Part shown: positions 1 through 10,533 of the stretch, in pieces
Layout of the letters: every line of letters begins with the position of its first letter
Numbering within the stretch: position 1 is the stretch's first letter
Source: Caulobacteraceae bacterium
GTDB lineage: Bacteria > Pseudomonadota > Alphaproteobacteria > Caulobacterales > Caulobacteraceae
Reading direction: 5' to 3'
Assembly (NCBI GenBank): GCA_030446805.1
Contig: JAUJMO010000001.1
Location: forward strand, 1,596,689-1,660,688
DNA length: 64,000 bases
The notes under the pieces: model-generated
What the model saw: only the letters and a program-made list of their open reading frames with translations
Told to the model about the DNA's origin: nothing
The model's database searches: none
Made by a program: the position numbers and the translations under genes

Positions 1-325
1 CCGCACGCTGGCGTTGGAAGGCGAACAGATCGCCGTGGAGGTCTGGGACACGGGCATCGGCATGGCGCCAGAAACCATCCCGAGCTTGTTCGAGAATTTC
101 AACGTGGCCGAGGACGCCACCTCCAGCAAATACGGCGGCACGGGGTTGGGCTTGGCGCTGAGCCTCCGGCTTTGCCGCCTCATGGGCGGGGATCTGTCGG
201 CCGAAAGCCAGTTGGGCGTCGGCAGCGTGTTCACCATCCACCTGCCCACCCGTCCTCTCGCCCCGCCCGCGGTCGCCGACCCGGACGCCTGGGACGAGGA
301 TCTCGGCCGCCTTCAGGCCGCCTGA
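1..325 (+). CDS. Sensor histidine kinase, C-terminal fragment (cut by window start)
   Basis: The window opens inside this gene; the frame is open from base 2 to the TGA at 323-325. The remaining ~107 residues are the second half of a HATPase_c domain: the G1 box DTGIGMAP, an F-box-like FENFN segment, the G2 box GTGLGL and the closing strand SVFTIHLP. A tail of about 25 residues follows, with no receiver domain. The kinase would autophosphorylate a histidine encoded upstream of the window. A stand-alone receiver begins 13 bp downstream, so the two are probably co-transcribed as a signalling pair. What the kinase senses cannot be judged. Confidence 0.9.
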   Translation, partial: RTLALEGEQIAVEVWDTGIGMAPETIPSLFENFNVAEDATSSKYGGTGLGLALSLRLCRLMGGDLSAESQLGVGSVFTIHLPTRPLAPPAVADPDAWDEDLGRLQAA

Positions 326-338
326 GCGCGTCCGTCTC

Positions 339-704
339 ATGCCCAAGATCCTGCTGGTGGAAGACAATGAGATGAACCGGGACATGCTGACCCGGCGGCT
401 CCAGAAGCACGGCTTCGAGGTGGCGTGCGCGCTCGACGGACCGTCCGGCGTGGAGATGGCGCTCTCCGAAGCCCCCGACCTGATCCTGATGGACGTCGCC
501 CTGGGCGCCATGGACGGATGGGAAGCCACGCAGTTGATCAAGGCCCGTCCGTCCACCGCCGCCATCCCGGTGATCGCACTCACCGCCCACGCCCTGGCCA
601 GCGATCGTGACCGAAGCGTGGAGGTCGGCTGCGCCGACTTCGACACCAAGCCGATCGACCTTCCTCGCCTGCTCGGCAAGATAAACGCCTGTCTGAACGC
701 CTGA
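339..704 (+). CDS. Single-domain response regulator (CheY/DivK-like receiver)
   Basis: A 121-residue protein consisting only of a receiver domain. The acidic pair is E8/D9, the phospho-acceptor aspartate is D52 (in LILMDVALG), the switch threonine is T82 and the conserved lysine is K104 (in DTKPIDL). There is no output domain, so it must act by protein contact, as DivK or CheY do. It lies 13 bp after a histidine kinase gene and is its likely partner. No clear Shine-Dalgarno precedes the ATG, which suggests coupling to the upstream stop codon. The similarity to DivK is architectural; orthology is not claimed. Confidence 0.92.
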   Translation: MPKILLVEDNEMNRDMLTRRLQKHGFEVACALDGPSGVEMALSEAPDLILMDVALGAMDGWEATQLIKARPSTAAIPVIALTAHALASDRDRSVEVGCADFDTKPIDLPRLLGKINACLNA

Positions 705-763
705 ACCCAGTTCGTCACCCAGTCTTCATCAGGGTTGCCGAGGCTTGAACAAAAGATCATCCG

Positions 764-778
764 TTAACCTGTTGTTAG
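764..778 (+). promoter_or_regulatory. Possible CtrA-binding site
   Basis: The intergenic region before the gene at 894 contains TTAA at 764-767, seven bases, then TTAG at 775-778. This is one mismatch from the TTAA-N7-TTAA consensus of the Caulobacter cell-cycle regulator CtrA. It lies 116 bp upstream of the start codon. The region is noticeably richer in A and T than the surroundings. Assignment is by pattern only. Confidence 0.35.
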
Positions 779-893
779 GCTTACTCAAGTACACTCAGAT
801 TATGGTCCTTCTTGCGCCGTCTGCGCAAAGGATGATTAACCCGTTGGCTGTACAGCTTGCCTCCAAGTCCGAAGAACACGGGCAGGAGACACC

Positions 894-2240
894 ATGCTGA
901 CCGCAGCGACCACCGCCTACACCGCGCCGGGCTCCCTTGGGGGCAGCATGCGCGACTTCCGCGTCCCTAAGGGCGCCGATCTCCTGAAGCGCATTGAAGG
1001 CTTCTACACCTGGCAGAATGCGCGCCGGACCAGCGGTCTGTGGCCGTTCTCTCGCGCCACCGAAGGCGGCCCGCAGCACGTGACCAGCGCCCGCGACGAC
1101 CGCGGCGCCAGCAACCGCGGCGTCAACTTCGCCTCGCAGGATTATCTGAGCCTGTCCAACCACCCCGCGATCAAGCAGACCGCCGTCGACACCATCGCCG
1201 AATACGGCGTGCACAGCGCGGGCTCCCCCGCGCTCGTCGGCAACACCACCCACTCCATAGCCCTGGAGCGTCGCATCGGCGACTTCCTCAAGATGGAGGA
1301 AGTCGTGCTCTATCCGACCGGCTTCGCCGCGGGCTTCGGCGTGATCAAGGGCCTGGTGCGCACCTCCGACCACATCGTGATGGACGCCCTGGCCCATACC
1401 TGCCTGCAGGAAGGAGCCTCGGCGGCCACCAAGAACGTCTATCTCTTCCGCCACAACCAGGTGGAGGAGTGCCGCCGCTGGCTGGCCCAGATCCGGGCCA
1501 AGGACACCGAAAACGGCATCATGGTGGTGACGGAGAGCCTGTTCTCCATGGATTCCGACACCCCGGACATTCGCGCGATGCAGGAGCTCTGCCGCGAGTT
1601 CAACGCGACCCTCATGGTCGACGTCGCCCACGACCTGGGCAACCTGGGCGAGGACGGCACGGGCTTCATCGGCATGCAGGGCATGCTGGGCGAAGTGGAC
1701 CTGGTGATGGGCTCCTTCTCCAAGACCTTCGGCTCCAATGGCGGCTTCGTCGCCTGCAAGACCCGGGCGATCAAGGAGTACCTGAAGTTCTTCTCGACCC
1801 CGAACACCTTCTCCAACGCGCTGTCGCCGGTCCAGGCGGCCACGGTGGGCAAGGCCTTCGACATCATCGCCGACGAAGAGGGCAAGTCGCTCCGTCAGGC
1901 GCTGATGACCAATGTGCTGGACCTGCGGTCCAGCCTGGAAACCGCGGGCTTCGAGGTCTACGGCGACCCCTCCGCCATTGTCTGCGTCAAGGTGGGCCAG
2001 GAGAGCCTGGCCCGTCTGATCAGCCGGCGGCTTCCGGAGATGGGCCTGATCGCCAACCTGGTGGAATACCCGGCTGTGCCTAAGGGCCAGGCCCGCTTCC
2101 GCATGCAGGTGATGAGCAATCACACGCCGCAGAACATCGCGGACGCCGTGAGCATATTGCGCGAGGCCCACGACGCGGCCGCCGTGGAGCTGGCGCAGCT
2201 CAACGCACCGGCCGAGGTCGAGGTGCGAGTCGCCGCCTAG
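894..2240 (+). CDS. Alpha-oxoamine synthase-family PLP enzyme (BioF / serine palmitoyltransferase-like)
   Basis: A 448-residue fold-type I PLP enzyme. The Schiff-base lysine is K277 in GSFSKTFGSNGG, and D243 and H246 (VDVAHDLGNLG) match the aspartate that binds the PLP ring nitrogen and the stacking histidine. The family condenses an amino acid with an acyl-CoA (7-keto-8-aminopelargonate, aminolevulinate, 2-amino-3-ketobutyrate or 3-ketosphinganine synthesis). The usual DEAH motif reads DVAH, and there is an N-terminal extension of about 70 residues. No biotin or sphingolipid genes flank it, so the substrate is open. AGGAG lies six bases before the ATG, and a strong terminator follows the stop. 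Confidence 0.8.
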   Translation: MLTAATTAYTAPGSLGGSMRDFRVPKGADLLKRIEGFYTWQNARRTSGLWPFSRATEGGPQHVTSARDDRGASNRGVNFASQDYLSLSNHPAIKQTAVDTIAEYGVHSAGSPALVGNTTHSIALERRIGDFLKMEEVVLYPTGFAAGFGVIKGLVRTSDHIVMDALAHTCLQEGASAATKNVYLFRHNQVEECRRWLAQIRAKDTENGIMVVTESLFSMDSDTPDIRAMQELCREFNATLMVDVAHDLGNLGEDGTGFIGMQGMLGEVDLVMGSFSKTFGSNGGFVACKTRAIKEYLKFFSTPNTFSNALSPVQAATVGKAFDIIADEEGKSLRQALMTNVLDLRSSLETAGFEVYGDPSAIVCVKVGQESLARLISRRLPEMGLIANLVEYPAVPKGQARFRMQVMSNHTPQNIADAVSILREAHDAAAVELAQLNAPAEVEVRVAA

Positions 2241-2260
2241 GCATAGCCGCTGAACAAGAA

Positions 2261-2292
2261 AAAGGGCCGCCTCTGGAAGGGGGCGGCCCTTT
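2261..2292. terminator. Bidirectional intrinsic terminator
   Basis: An 11-bp perfect stem (AAAGGGCCGCC at 2261-2271 with GGCGGCCCTTT at 2282-2292) closes a 10-base loop. It has an A-run on the left and a T-run on the right, so it can work on both strands. It sits between the convergent genes ending at 2240 (plus) and 2338 (minus). Confidence 0.85.
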
Positions 2293-2337
2293 CTCCATCA
2301 AACGCCCCCCGCCGTAGCCGGGCCTGGGGAACCCGGT

Positions 2338-3630
<1,293 letters not shown>

Positions 3631-3767
3631 TGATCTGTCCAGGGTACGTCAGCCGGGCTTCGAGTCCCATCATCAGGCCGCGTGGTTAACGTACCGCCAA
3701 CGGAAGCAGGCCAGACTTCCTTAAGCACTCCGCTTCACTATGCGGGGCACACCGCTCGAGGCTGCTC

Positions 3768-4412
3768 ATGTCCCGCTCCATCCTGGCGTTTTGCGCCACC
3801 ATTCTTTTGGGAGCGGTCGCGACCGACGCCGCCGCCCAGGACGGGGGGTGGTACCTCCATCTGGGACCGGGCCAGCTGAGCCCCGACGAGTCGGCCGAAA
3901 TCGAAGCTGGCGGAGCTCCGTTCTCCGGCGCTGACGTTTCGATCGACTCCTCCATCACGGCCGCGATCGAGATCGGCCGCTTTGTGACGCCCGAGATCGC
4001 CGTCTCGCTCACCGGCGGCCTTCCGCCGACCGAGGACGTGAACGGCGCGGGCGCCCTGGCCTTTGCGGGCAAGTTGGGCGAGCTTCAATACGGACCCGGC
4101 GCGCTTACCGCACACTATCATTTCAACCGGCAGGGCCGGATCCAGCCCTACGTCGGCGTGGGCGTGGCGCTCATGGTGGTGTTCAAGGACGATGACGCCG
4201 CCGCGACGAACCTCGAGGTCGAAAACGCCGCCGGCCCGGCCGTCCAGCTCGGCGCCGACCTGATGTTCAACGACCGCTTCGGGGCCTTCATCGACTACAA
4301 AAAGGCGTTCTTCGACACGGAAGCGACCGGGAGACTCGGCCCCGCGCCCTTCACCGCCGACATCCAGGTCGATCCCGCCTTCCTGCACGCCGGCCTTTCC
4401 GTCCGCTTCTAG
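3768..4412 (+). CDS. OmpW-family outer membrane protein
   Basis: A 214-residue protein with a signal peptide (cleavage near DAAAQD, residues 20-24) and the alternating pattern of a small eight-stranded beta-barrel. Recognisable OmpW features are the segment HYHFNRQGRIQPYVGVGVA, the repeated glycine-aromatic turns and the C-terminal phenylalanine (LSVRF) used for BAM insertion. OmpW proteins form narrow hydrophobic channels in the outer membrane. GAGG lies about seven bases before the ATG. The gene stands alone between a divergent kinase gene and the arginine operon. Confidence 0.88.
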   Translation: MSRSILAFCATILLGAVATDAAAQDGGWYLHLGPGQLSPDESAEIEAGGAPFSGADVSIDSSITAAIEIGRFVTPEIAVSLTGGLPPTEDVNGAGALAFAGKLGELQYGPGALTAHYHFNRQGRIQPYVGVGVALMVVFKDDDAAATNLEVENAAGPAVQLGADLMFNDRFGAFIDYKKAFFDTEATGRLGPAPFTADIQVDPAFLHAGLSVRF

Positions 4413-4626
4413 GACGCGAGCCGCCGCCCTCTGAGCTGACCTCCCGGCCCCGGTCGCGCTAGCCCGCCGCGCGAGCTTCGTGGCGCGGGAGCGGACAGCG
4501 CCACGGCGTCTGGACGGGCGTTGATCCAAGCCGTTGGAGCCTAGCACGACGCTTCTCTAACCGCCGCGGGAGATCTTCGCTCGTCGCGGCTGGTCTCGAG
4601 CACCGCATCGAAGCCGATGCCTTGCT

Positions 4627-4654
4627 TGCATAGACATGCACACGCGCGTATGCA
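4627..4654. promoter_or_regulatory. Candidate ArgR operator (ARG box) before argC
   Basis: The dyad TGCAT-AGAC-ATGCA occupies 4627-4640, and another ATGCA lies at 4650-4654, giving three TGCA cores in 28 bp. Streptomyces ARG boxes, as I recall them, also use TGCAT/ATGCA half-sites, and this operon encodes its own ArgR (8624-9100). The motif ends eight bases before the argC ATG, a position where bound repressor would block transcription or initiation. Function is inferred from pattern and context. Confidence 0.5.
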
Positions 4655-4661
4655 CCGGCAC

Positions 4662-5681
4662 ATGGAGATCAGAGCGGCCGTCTTGGGGGGATCGGGCTTC
4701 GCCGGCGCGGAGTTGCTGCGCCTGTGCGCCGGACATCCCGATATTCGTCCCGTGGCCGTGTTCGGCGACAGCCAAGCCGGGCAGACAGTCGCGGAGGCTT
4801 TGCCGCACTTAGCCGGAGCCTATCCCCGTCTCGCGATCGACCGGTTCACGCCTGACCTTCTGGACGGGATCGACCTGGTTTTCGCCGCCCTCCCGCACGG
4901 GCGATCCCAGACCATCGCCGGCGCCGTGCTCGACCGTGGGATACCCTTTGTCGACCTCGGCGCGGATTTCCGCCTCAAGAGCGTGGATGAATATGCAACC
5001 TGGTACGGCGAGCCGCACGGCGCGCCCGAGCTTGTCGGCCGGTTCGCCTATGGTCTGCCCGAGATCGACCGCGCCGCCGTGCGGAGCGCCCGGGCCGTCG
5101 CCGCGCCCGGCTGCTATCCCACCGCCGCCATTCTTGCGCTGAAGCCGCTGCTCGATGCGGGCCTGATCGAGCGGCGCGGGATCGTGGTGGACGCCATGTC
5201 GGGCGTCTCCGGCGCGGGCCGCGGTCTGAAGCAGGAGACGCATTTCTGCACCGTGGACGAGTCCGTGGCCGCCTATGGCCTGCTTAGCCACAGACACACG
5301 GCCGAGATGGAGCAGGCGCTCGCCGCCCAGCTCCTGTTCACCCCGCACCTCGTTCCGATGAACCGCGGCATGCTGGCCACATGCCACGGCGTGGCCGCGG
5401 GCGGGATGGACGCCGACGCGCCGCTGGAGGCCCTCCGGGCGGCGTATGCGGGCGAGCCCTTCGTTCAGGTGTCCAGCACCCCGCCCCAGACCAAGTGGAC
5501 GCTGGGCTCCAACGCCGTGCACCTCACCGCTCGTTACGACGCCCGCACCGGGCGCGTGGTGGCGGTCGCCGCGCTGGACAATCTGGTGAAGGGCGCGGCG
5601 GGGCAGATGCTCCAATGCGCCAATCTGATGCTGGGCCTGCCCGAAGCGGCCGGCCTTTCCGCCTGCGGAGTCTACCCATGA
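4662..5681 (+). CDS. argC: N-acetyl-gamma-glutamyl-phosphate reductase
   Basis: ArgC reduces N-acetylglutamyl 5-phosphate to the semialdehyde with NADPH, the third step of arginine synthesis. The protein is 339 residues, the long (type 1) form. It has the Rossmann motif GGSGFAGAE near the N terminus and the catalytic cysteine C151 in APGCYPTAA. In-frame ATGs also occur at 4617 and 4650; 4662 is chosen because [10 protein letters not shown] aligns with family N termini. No Shine-Dalgarno precedes it, so a leaderless transcript is possible. The stop overlaps argJ by four bases. Many alphaproteobacteria carry the shorter type 2 ArgC, so this form supports acquisition of the cluster. Confidence 0.95.
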   Translation: MEIRAAVLGGSGFAGAELLRLCAGHPDIRPVAVFGDSQAGQTVAEALPHLAGAYPRLAIDRFTPDLLDGIDLVFAALPHGRSQTIAGAVLDRGIPFVDLGADFRLKSVDEYATWYGEPHGAPELVGRFAYGLPEIDRAAVRSARAVAAPGCYPTAAILALKPLLDAGLIERRGIVVDAMSGVSGAGRGLKQETHFCTVDESVAAYGLLSHRHTAEMEQALAAQLLFTPHLVPMNRGMLATCHGVAAGGMDADAPLEALRAAYAGEPFVQVSSTPPQTKWTLGSNAVHLTARYDARTGRVVAVAALDNLVKGAAGQMLQCANLMLGLPEAAGLSACGVYP

Positions 5682-6838
5682 GCGTTACGGCGGCCGAAGG
5701 CTTCGTCGCAGGCGGCCTGCATTGCGGCGTCAAGACGAGCCGGCCCGATCTGGCTCTGCTGGTCACCGACGACGCGCGCCCGGTTCCAACCGCGGCCGTG
5801 TTCACCCGCAATCGCTTCCGTGCGCCCCCGGTCGACGCCGACGTCGAGCGCATGGCGGTCACCGGGGGCATGATCGCGGGCGTGGTGGTCAGCTCCGGCA
5901 ACGCCAATGCAGGCACGGGAGAACGCGGGCGCCGCGACGCAGAGGCCATGAGCGAGGCCGCCGCCCGAGCGGTGGGCTGCGCGGCCGAGGCCATGCTGGT
6001 CTGCTCGACCGGGATCATCGGCGAGCCGCTGCCGATCGGCAAGATCCTGACCGCCATCCCCCGGCTGGCGGGGGCGCTGTCGCGCGACGGGGGCATCCGC
6101 GCCGCCCAGGGCATACTCACCACGGACAGCCGCACCAAGGAGGTGGTCGTGGCGGACGGGGGCTTCACGGTCGGCGGCATGGCCAAGGGCTGCGGAATGA
6201 TCAACCCCAACATGGCCACCATGCTGGCCTACCTCACCACCGACGCGGAGGTCGCGCCCGCCGATCTGCAGCGGATCCTGGCCGAGGCGGTGGACGACAC
6301 CTTCAACACGCTGTCCGTGGACGGCGCCACCTCCACCAACGACACCGTGGTCCTGATGGCGTCCGGCCGCCGCGGGCCGGCGCCCCTGGAGGCGGTCGCC
6401 CGCGCCGTCCGCGCCGCCTGCGAGGACCTGACCCTGCAGATGGCGCGGGACGCCGAAGGCCGCACCAAGACCGTTCAGGTGCGCGTGACGGGCGCGGCCA
6501 GCGACGCCGAAGCGCGCGCGGCGGCCAAGGCCATCGTCCGCAACCAGCTCATCAAGTGTTCCTGGTACGGCGGGGACCCCTATTGGGGCCGGCTTCTGGG
6601 CGAGGTGGGCGCCACGGGTGTGGCCATGCAGGCCGACCGCGCGGGGGTGAGTTATGGCGGAGCCGTGGTGGCCGCGGGCGGCGTGGCCGCCCCGCACGAC
6701 GCAGCCGCCGTGGCCGCCTACATGCGCGGCGAGGAGATCGAGGTGGAGGTGTCCCTGGGCGTGGGCGGAGGCGTAGGCAGGGCGGTGGGCGTGGACCTGG
6801 GCCCGGGCTACATCAAGGAAAACGCGGCCACCTCATGA
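5678..6838 (+). CDS. argJ: Bifunctional ornithine acetyltransferase / N-acetylglutamate synthase
   Basis: A 386-residue ArgJ that transfers acetyl from N-acetylornithine to glutamate, recycling the acetyl group. The self-cleavage and nucleophile motif is intact: [14 protein letters not shown], with cleavage expected between A180 and T181 and T181 becoming the catalytic residue of the beta chain. The ATG overlaps the argC stop in ATGA, which fixes the start and implies translational coupling. ArgJ explains why no argE is needed nearby. Whether it also makes acetylglutamate from acetyl-CoA cannot be read from the sequence. Confidence 0.96.
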   Translation: MSVTAAEGFVAGGLHCGVKTSRPDLALLVTDDARPVPTAAVFTRNRFRAPPVDADVERMAVTGGMIAGVVVSSGNANAGTGERGRRDAEAMSEAAARAVGCAAEAMLVCSTGIIGEPLPIGKILTAIPRLAGALSRDGGIRAAQGILTTDSRTKEVVVADGGFTVGGMAKGCGMINPNMATMLAYLTTDAEVAPADLQRILAEAVDDTFNTLSVDGATSTNDTVVLMASGRRGPAPLEAVARAVRAACEDLTLQMARDAEGRTKTVQVRVTGAASDAEARAAAKAIVRNQLIKCSWYGGDPYWGRLLGEVGATGVAMQADRAGVSYGGAVVAAGGVAAPHDAAAVAAYMRGEEIEVEVSLGVGGGVGRAVGVDLGPGYIKENAATS

Positions 6839-7731
6839 ACATCCAGGTTCCGCCTCCCGCAACCCAGGATCCGGACGCCATCGCCCGCGTCCTGGTCCAG
6901 GCCCTGCCGCACATCCGCCGCTTCGCCGGCAGGACAGTGGTCGTGAAGATGGGCGGCGGCGCCATGACCGATCCCGCGCTGGACCGCTCGCTCGCTCAGG
7001 ACGTGCTGTTGCTCAAGAGCGTGGGCGTGCGCGTGGTTCTGGTGCATGGCGGCGGCCCTCAGATCGACGACATGGTCACCCGCCTCGGCCTGACGCCCGA
7101 GTTCCGGGACGGCCTGCGGGTCACCGACGCGGAGACGCTGGACATCGTTCGCACCGTGCTGGTGGGCAAGATCAACCGCGAGTTGGTGGCCGCCATCAAT
7201 CGCGAGGAGCCCGTCGCGATCGGCGTGGCGGGTGAGGACGGCGGCCTGCTCCGAGCCGCGCCGCGCGATCCGGCGCTGGGCTTCGTGGGCGACGTGGTGG
7301 AGGTGAAAGCCTCCATCCTCCAGCTTCTGCTGGACGACGGTCTGGCCCCGGTCGTCTCCACCGTGGGCGCCGACGCGGGGGGGCAGGCTTACAACATCAA
7401 CGCCGACGCTGCAGCCTCGGCCATCGCCGCTGCGCTCGGGGCCGAAAAGCTGATCTACCTTACATCCGCGCCCGGCCTGCTGGAGGACCCCGCCGACGAG
7501 GCCAGCCTGATCCAGCGACTGTCCCTGTCCGAACTCCGGAGGCGCATGGACGACGGCACGGCCGGGGCGGGCATGATTCCCAAGCTGCGCGCCTGCTGCG
7601 AAGCGGTTCAAGCGGGCGTGGGCGCCGCGCACATCCTCGACGGCCGCCTGCCTCACTCCATCCTCATCGAGTTGCTGACCGACGCCGGGATCGGCACCAT
7701 GATCACGGGGAACGGAGCGTCCCAACAGTGA
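6835..7731 (+). CDS. argB: Acetylglutamate kinase
   Basis: A 298-residue amino acid kinase that phosphorylates N-acetylglutamate with ATP, usually the arginine-feedback step. Visible motifs are the phosphate-binding VVKMGGGAM near 36-44, the substrate-binding [11 protein letters not shown], and a C-terminal nucleotide site around [12 protein letters not shown] and GAGMIPKL. An N-terminal extension before the kinase core is typical of arginine-inhibited hexameric forms. The ATG overlaps argJ by four bases and the stop overlaps argF. Confidence 0.96.
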   Translation: MNIQVPPPATQDPDAIARVLVQALPHIRRFAGRTVVVKMGGGAMTDPALDRSLAQDVLLLKSVGVRVVLVHGGGPQIDDMVTRLGLTPEFRDGLRVTDAETLDIVRTVLVGKINRELVAAINREEPVAIGVAGEDGGLLRAAPRDPALGFVGDVVEVKASILQLLLDDGLAPVVSTVGADAGGQAYNINADAAASAIAAALGAEKLIYLTSAPGLLEDPADEASLIQRLSLSELRRRMDDGTAGAGMIPKLRACCEAVQAGVGAAHILDGRLPHSILIELLTDAGIGTMITGNGASQQ

Positions 7732-8627
7732 GCGACCTGCTGGGCATCGCCGACCTGGACCGGCCGACGCTGGAGATCATCCTGAGTCTGTCCGCGCGCG
7801 CCGATCTTGGTCGCCCCTTGGCCGGCCAGGGCGTGGCGCTGGTCTTCCAGAAGCCCAGCGCCCGTACGCGCAATTCGATGGAGATGGCTGTGGCCGGTCT
7901 GGGCGGCCACCCGGTTTACATCACCGACGCGGAGGTGGGCCTGGGGTCCGGCCGTGAAAGCCCGGCGGACGTCGCTCGCACCCTGGCGTGTTTCCATTCT
8001 CTCATCGCCGCGCGCGTGTTCCACCATGAGGTGCTGCAGCAAATGGCGGCGGCCGTGGACGCCCCCGTCTTGAACCTGTTGTCGGACCGCGCCCACCCGC
8101 TCCAGACCCTGGCCGACCTGCTCACCCTCCGCGAACGCTTCGGCCGGTTGGAAGGCCTCCAGGTCGCCTATGTCGGCGATGGCGACAACAACGTCGCCCG
8201 CTCGCTGGCCGCCGGCTGCGCCCGCCTGGGCGCACACCTGGCGATCGCCGGGCCGGGGGGCAGCCATCTGTCGGCCGCCGACCTGACCGAATTGAATAGC
8301 TACGCCGGCCGCGTGACACAGACCGTCGACCCTGCGGAAGCGGTCGCGGGCGCCCAGGCCGTTTACACCGACACCTGGACTTCCATGGGCCAGGAAGGAG
8401 AAGCGCAGTCCCGCCGTGCGATCTTCGAAGGGTATCAAGTCGACCCAGCCCTGATGGCTCGCGCCGCCCCGCAGGCCGTCTTCCTCCACTGCCTCCCCGC
8501 CCACCGCGGCGAGGAGGTGGCGCCGGAGGTGCTCGACGGTCCTCAGAGCCTGGTCTGGACCCAGGCCCGCAACCGCATGCGCAGCGCCCGCGGCGCGCTC
8601 GCCTGGATGCTCGGAGTTCCGGCATGA
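7728..8627 (+). CDS. argF: Ornithine carbamoyltransferase
   Basis: A 299-residue protein carrying both transcarbamylase domains, which makes citrulline from ornithine and carbamoyl phosphate. The carbamoyl-phosphate loop reads FQKPSARTRNS (residues 40-50) where most enzymes have STRTR. HPLQ lies in DRAHPLQTLADL, the ornithine-selective SMG loop is in DTWTSMGQE, and HCLPAHRG carries the catalytic cysteine. The SMG loop and HCLP favour ornithine over other amine substrates. The GTG start overlaps the argB stop (GTGA). The SARTR variant and overall wording resemble actinobacterial forms as I recall them. Confidence 0.93.
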   Translation: MSDLLGIADLDRPTLEIILSLSARADLGRPLAGQGVALVFQKPSARTRNSMEMAVAGLGGHPVYITDAEVGLGSGRESPADVARTLACFHSLIAARVFHHEVLQQMAAAVDAPVLNLLSDRAHPLQTLADLLTLRERFGRLEGLQVAYVGDGDNNVARSLAAGCARLGAHLAIAGPGGSHLSAADLTELNSYAGRVTQTVDPAEAVAGAQAVYTDTWTSMGQEGEAQSRRAIFEGYQVDPALMARAAPQAVFLHCLPAHRGEEVAPEVLDGPQSLVWTQARNRMRSARGALAWMLGVPA

Positions 8628-9100
8628 CCGACCTCCCCTCGGCCCGCACCCGACGCCAGCGCCTGTTGGCCGAGCTGATCCGCACCGAGACGATCGGCAG
8701 CCAGGACCAACTCGTGGAGCGGCTGGCCGCCGCCGGATTGACAGTGACCCAGGCCACCATCTCCCGCGATCTGGAAGAGTTGGGCGCGGTCAAGGTCCGT
8801 CGGGGCGGCGTCCAGGCCTACGCCCTGCCCGAAGGCATCGGCGGCCGTGACTGGTCGACCGAACGGCTGAAACGGGTTCTCCAGGAATGGCTGGTCTCGG
8901 CCGAAGCCGCCGGCCCGCTGGTGGTGGTTCGCACCCCGCCTGGCTCCGCCCATCTGGTGGGTGTGGCGCTGGACGCCGCGGCCTTGCCCTCGGTCGCCGG
9001 CGCCGTGGCCGGCGACGACACCCTGTTCCTGGCCGTCCGCGAGGGCGCCGCCGCCGCAACCGTCGCCGCCGACCTCCGCGCCCTTGCGGGTGTGGCGTGA
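8624..9100 (+). CDS. argR: Arginine repressor ArgR
   Basis: A 158-residue regulator with the ArgR winged-helix domain (residues ~8-75; recognition helix in VTQATISRDLEELGAVKVR) and the C-terminal arginine-binding, hexamerising domain with the conserved GDDT aspartates near 127-130. With arginine bound, ArgR represses biosynthetic genes. It sits inside the operon it probably controls, overlapping argF by four bases, and a matching dyad lies before argC. ArgR is uncommon in alphaproteobacteria, and this order (argF-argR-argH) is typical of actinobacteria. Confidence 0.94.
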   Translation: MTDLPSARTRRQRLLAELIRTETIGSQDQLVERLAAAGLTVTQATISRDLEELGAVKVRRGGVQAYALPEGIGGRDWSTERLKRVLQEWLVSAEAAGPLVVVRTPPGSAHLVGVALDAAALPSVAGAVAGDDTLFLAVREGAAAATVAADLRALAGVA

Positions 9101-9152
9101 GCGCCCGCTCCTTCCACCTCCGCAGAGGTGATCTTGTGCGGGAGAGCGCCCG

Positions 9153-10529
9153 ATGAGTTCCCAACCCCTGTGGCACGGCCGCTTCGAGGCCGGCCCCTCC
9201 CCAGAGCTGACGGCCTTCAGCGAGAGCCTCAGCTTCGACCGCCGCCTCTGGGCCGATGACATCGCCGGCTCGCGCGCCCACGTCGCCGGACTGGAGTCCG
9301 CCGGCCTGTTGAGCACGGCCGACGCCGACGCCCTCCGGGCCGCCCTCGACACCGTTCACGCCGAGTTCGCGGCGGACGCCTTCCAGTTCGCCCCCACCGA
9401 CGAGGACATCCACACCGCCGTCGAACGCCGTGTCACCGAGCTCGCGGGAGACGCCGGCGCCCGCATCCACACAGGGCGCAGCCGCAACGACCAGGTCGCC
9501 ACCGACCTCCGCCTCTTCGTCCGTCGGGAGCTTCGCTCGATCGGTGAGGCCACGCTGGAGCTCGCCGCCGTGCTGCTGGAGCGGGCGGAGCCGGAGGTCG
9601 AGACGCCCCTCCCCGGCTTCACCCACCTGCAGGCCGCCCAACCCGTCTCGCTGGCCCACCATCTGCTGGCGCACGCCTGGGGACTGCTCCGGGACCTCGA
9701 GCGTCTCGGCGACGCGCTGCGGCGGGCCGACGTGAGCCCGCTCGGCGCCGGCGCCCTGGGCGGCTCCACCCTCCCGCTTCGCCCCGAGGTCACGGCCGGC
9801 GCCCTGGGCTTCACGGCAGTCTTCACCAACAGCATGGACGCGGTGTCGGATCGGGATTTCGTGGCCGACGCCCTTTACGCCCTCGCCATGCTGGGGATCC
9901 GCCTGTCCAAGATGGGCGAGGAGGTGGTGCTCTGGACGTCCGACGCCTTTGGTTGGGCCCGGCTGGACGAGAGCTGGTCCACCGGCTCCTCCATGCTGCC
10001 CCAGAAGAAGAATCCCGACATCGCCGAGCTCGCCCGCGGCAAGTCCGGCCGCCTGCTCGGCGCATTGGCCGGCTTTCTGGCCACCCTCAAAGGCCTGCCG
10101 CTCGCCTACAACCGCGACCTGCAGGAGGACAAGGAGCCCCTGTTCGACAGCCTGGACCAGATCGCCCGCGCCCTGCCCGCGGTCGCCGGCCTTTACCGCA
10201 CCCTGCAATGGGATCGCGCCCGCATGAGCGCGGCCGCCGACAATCCCTATCTGCTGGCTGTCGACGTGGCCGAAGCTCTGGTCCTCCGCGGCGAGCCCTT
10301 CCGCCGCGCCCACGCCCGGGTCGCCGCCCTGGTCCGCCGGTCCCTGGAAAGCGGCGCCGACTTCCCCGCCCTATGCTGTGACCAGCTTGACGTCAGCCTG
10401 GAGCCCGGCGCGGGGGCCGCCCTTCGCCGCCGGCGCTCGCCCGGGGGCGCCGGTCCCCTCGCCGTGCAAGCCCAAACCGAAGCCTTGCGCGCCCGGCTAG
10501 AAGCCGAACGCGCCCGCCTCAAGGACTAA
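9153..10529 (+). CDS. argH: Argininosuccinate lyase
   Basis: A 458-residue fumarase-superfamily lyase splitting argininosuccinate into arginine and fumarate. The signature loop [12 protein letters not shown] starts at G278 and contains the catalytic serine; [13 protein letters not shown] and [14 protein letters not shown] are also family motifs. GGAGAG lies six bases before the ATG. Fifty-two bases separate it from argR and hold only a small hairpin (CACCTC/GAGGTG at 9115-9130), so it is probably in the same transcript. The C-terminal ~60 residues are rich in Ala, Arg and Glu and weakly conserved. Confidence 0.95.
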   Translation: MSSQPLWHGRFEAGPSPELTAFSESLSFDRRLWADDIAGSRAHVAGLESAGLLSTADADALRAALDTVHAEFAADAFQFAPTDEDIHTAVERRVTELAGDAGARIHTGRSRNDQVATDLRLFVRRELRSIGEATLELAAVLLERAEPEVETPLPGFTHLQAAQPVSLAHHLLAHAWGLLRDLERLGDALRRADVSPLGAGALGGSTLPLRPEVTAGALGFTAVFTNSMDAVSDRDFVADALYALAMLGIRLSKMGEEVVLWTSDAFGWARLDESWSTGSSMLPQKKNPDIAELARGKSGRLLGALAGFLATLKGLPLAYNRDLQEDKEPLFDSLDQIARALPAVAGLYRTLQWDRARMSAAADNPYLLAVDVAEALVLRGEPFRRAHARVAALVRRSLESGADFPALCCDQLDVSLEPGAGAALRRRRSPGGAGPLAVQAQTEALRARLEAERARLKD

Positions 10530-10533
10530 CCCG

